This document shows, piece by piece, positions 6,033 through 6,676 of a stretch of 6,676 bases of DNA. Each line of letters starts with the position of its first letter. Position 1 is the stretch's first letter. The position numbers and the translations under genes are program-made. The notes beneath the pieces are model-generated. The model was not told the origin of the DNA and searched no databases. It saw nothing but the letters and a program-made list of their open reading frames with translations. The DNA comes from Bacteroidota bacterium. Lineage in GTDB: Bacteria > Bacteroidota > Rhodothermia > Balneolales > HLUCCA01. The stretch spans positions 3,659-10,334 of the forward strand of contig DLXM01000247.1 of assembly GCA_003448835.1 (NCBI GenBank), given 5' to 3'.

Positions 6033-6676
6033 ATGAATACAAATATTCAGTCTTGGTTTATGTTAATCCTCGGTTCAATATGTATTGGACTTATGATTTG
6101 GTTTCTACTCGCTGAGAACTCTCCATTTAATGCTAGATCAATCCAATTACAACCAATTACCCATATAAGTGGCAATATTGACATTGAGATTAAACAAAAA
6201 GATGAAGCCTACTGGGCTACTTTCTCAACTGGTGATACGTTAGTGTCAGGTGATATAATTCGATCTGTTCAAGATGGAATTGCATTGTTTAATGTTGCTG
6301 ATTTTGGCTACTTAGAACTACGCGCACCTTTTGAAATAGGTATCATACAATCAGGTTCTAACGCTTTTAGTGAGTTCGATCTTAATAATGGGACAATACA
6401 ATATTTTTACAGCTTTGAAAGCTCTGAAATTCCACGTGCTGTTAATACTCCCGATGGAAAATTTGTAGTAAATGAGCTTTCTGGAGGAAACAATGCTAAT
6501 AAGGAATTTATTATTTCTAATTCAAGTGGGGATGTCCAAATTACCATGTTATCCGGTGAAGGAAGTTGGATCGAATCAGGTCAGAATGCTCTTGTTAGAA
6601 GCGGTGAAGTTTTAAATCGAAGCCAATCTACTAAAGAACTTTTCAAATCAACTTTGCCAAATACAACACCCATCAC
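6033..6676 (+). CDS. Membrane-anchored protein with FecR-like region (3' end outside window)
   Basis: An open frame of 214 codons runs to the right edge without a stop. Residues 8-27 (FMLILGSICIGLMIWFLLA core) form one hydrophobic segment after a short N-terminus, which suggests an uncleaved membrane anchor with the rest outside the cytoplasm. Residues about 60-105, with GDTLVSGD then SVQDGIALFNVADFGYLELRAP, resemble the FecR pattern: a threshold Gly-Asp, then a DG turn and strands. A second, similar beta-rich stretch (about 165-193: VQITMLSGEGSWIESGQ then VRSGE) recalls the end of FecR domains. There is no lipobox or LPXTG. It starts 3 bases after the HD gene with only a weak AGAAG far upstream, consistent with coupled expression. 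FecR proteins are anti-sigma or sensor proteins in some systems and of unknown role in others; no sigma factor is visible here. The FecR assignment is moderate, the existence of the gene is firm. Confidence 0.7.
   Translation, partial: MNTNIQSWFMLILGSICIGLMIWFLLAENSPFNARSIQLQPITHISGNIDIEIKQKDEAYWATFSTGDTLVSGDIIRSVQDGIALFNVADFGYLELRAPFEIGIIQSGSNAFSEFDLNNGTIQYFYSFESSEIPRAVNTPDGKFVVNELSGGNNANKEFIISNSSGDVQITMLSGEGSWIESGQNALVRSGEVLNRSQSTKELFKSTLPNTTPI

Overview
The window is an AT-rich stretch of a bacterial chromosome carrying six protein genes and no RNA gene, mobile element or CRISPR array that I can support. Three features suggest the Bacteroidota or a close relative in the FCB group, such as Balneolota or Marinimicrobia: a GH3/serine-hydrolase fusion, a very short Hc1-type histone-like protein, and low-GC codon use with mostly weak ribosome binding sites. 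This placement is an inference from gene content, not a search result.

Left block (1-2896, + strand). A large protein, cut by the left edge, joins a NagZ-like GH3 glycosidase, a GH3 C-terminal domain and a beta-lactamase-fold (S12/AmpC-like) serine hydrolase. Its ORF is open from base 3, so the ATG at 117 is internal and not the start. Its stop overlaps the start of a cytidine deaminase gene (ATGA, 2189-2192), so the two are probably translationally coupled. The deaminase is a double-domain protein. Its N-terminal half aligns without gaps to most of its own catalytic half but has lost the zinc and catalytic residues. That is the reverse of the E. coli Cdd domain order.

Middle block (2897-3599). 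A 443-bp AT-rich stretch without a convincing gene holds several short perfect or near-perfect inverted repeats. It leads into a 58-codon gene for an Hc1-like (histone H1-like) protein at 3340-3516, which has a good ribosome binding site. A strong hairpin with A and T tracts on either side then serves as a bidirectional terminator between this gene and the convergent peptidase gene.

Right block (3600-6676). An M42-family metallo-aminopeptidase lies on the - strand. Across a 105-bp divergent region, an HD-domain (SAMHD1/COG1078-type) phosphohydrolase runs on the + strand. It is followed after 3 bases by a membrane-anchored protein with a FecR-like periplasmic region, which runs off the right edge.

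The genes look like housekeeping functions: muropeptide breakdown, pyrimidine salvage, nucleoid structure, peptide turnover and nucleotide hydrolysis. I see no clear new multi-gene defence or mobile system. The observations most worth a second look are the reversed degenerate/active deaminase pair, the fusion of two enzymes that may act in sequence on cell-wall fragments, and the structured leader of the histone-like gene.
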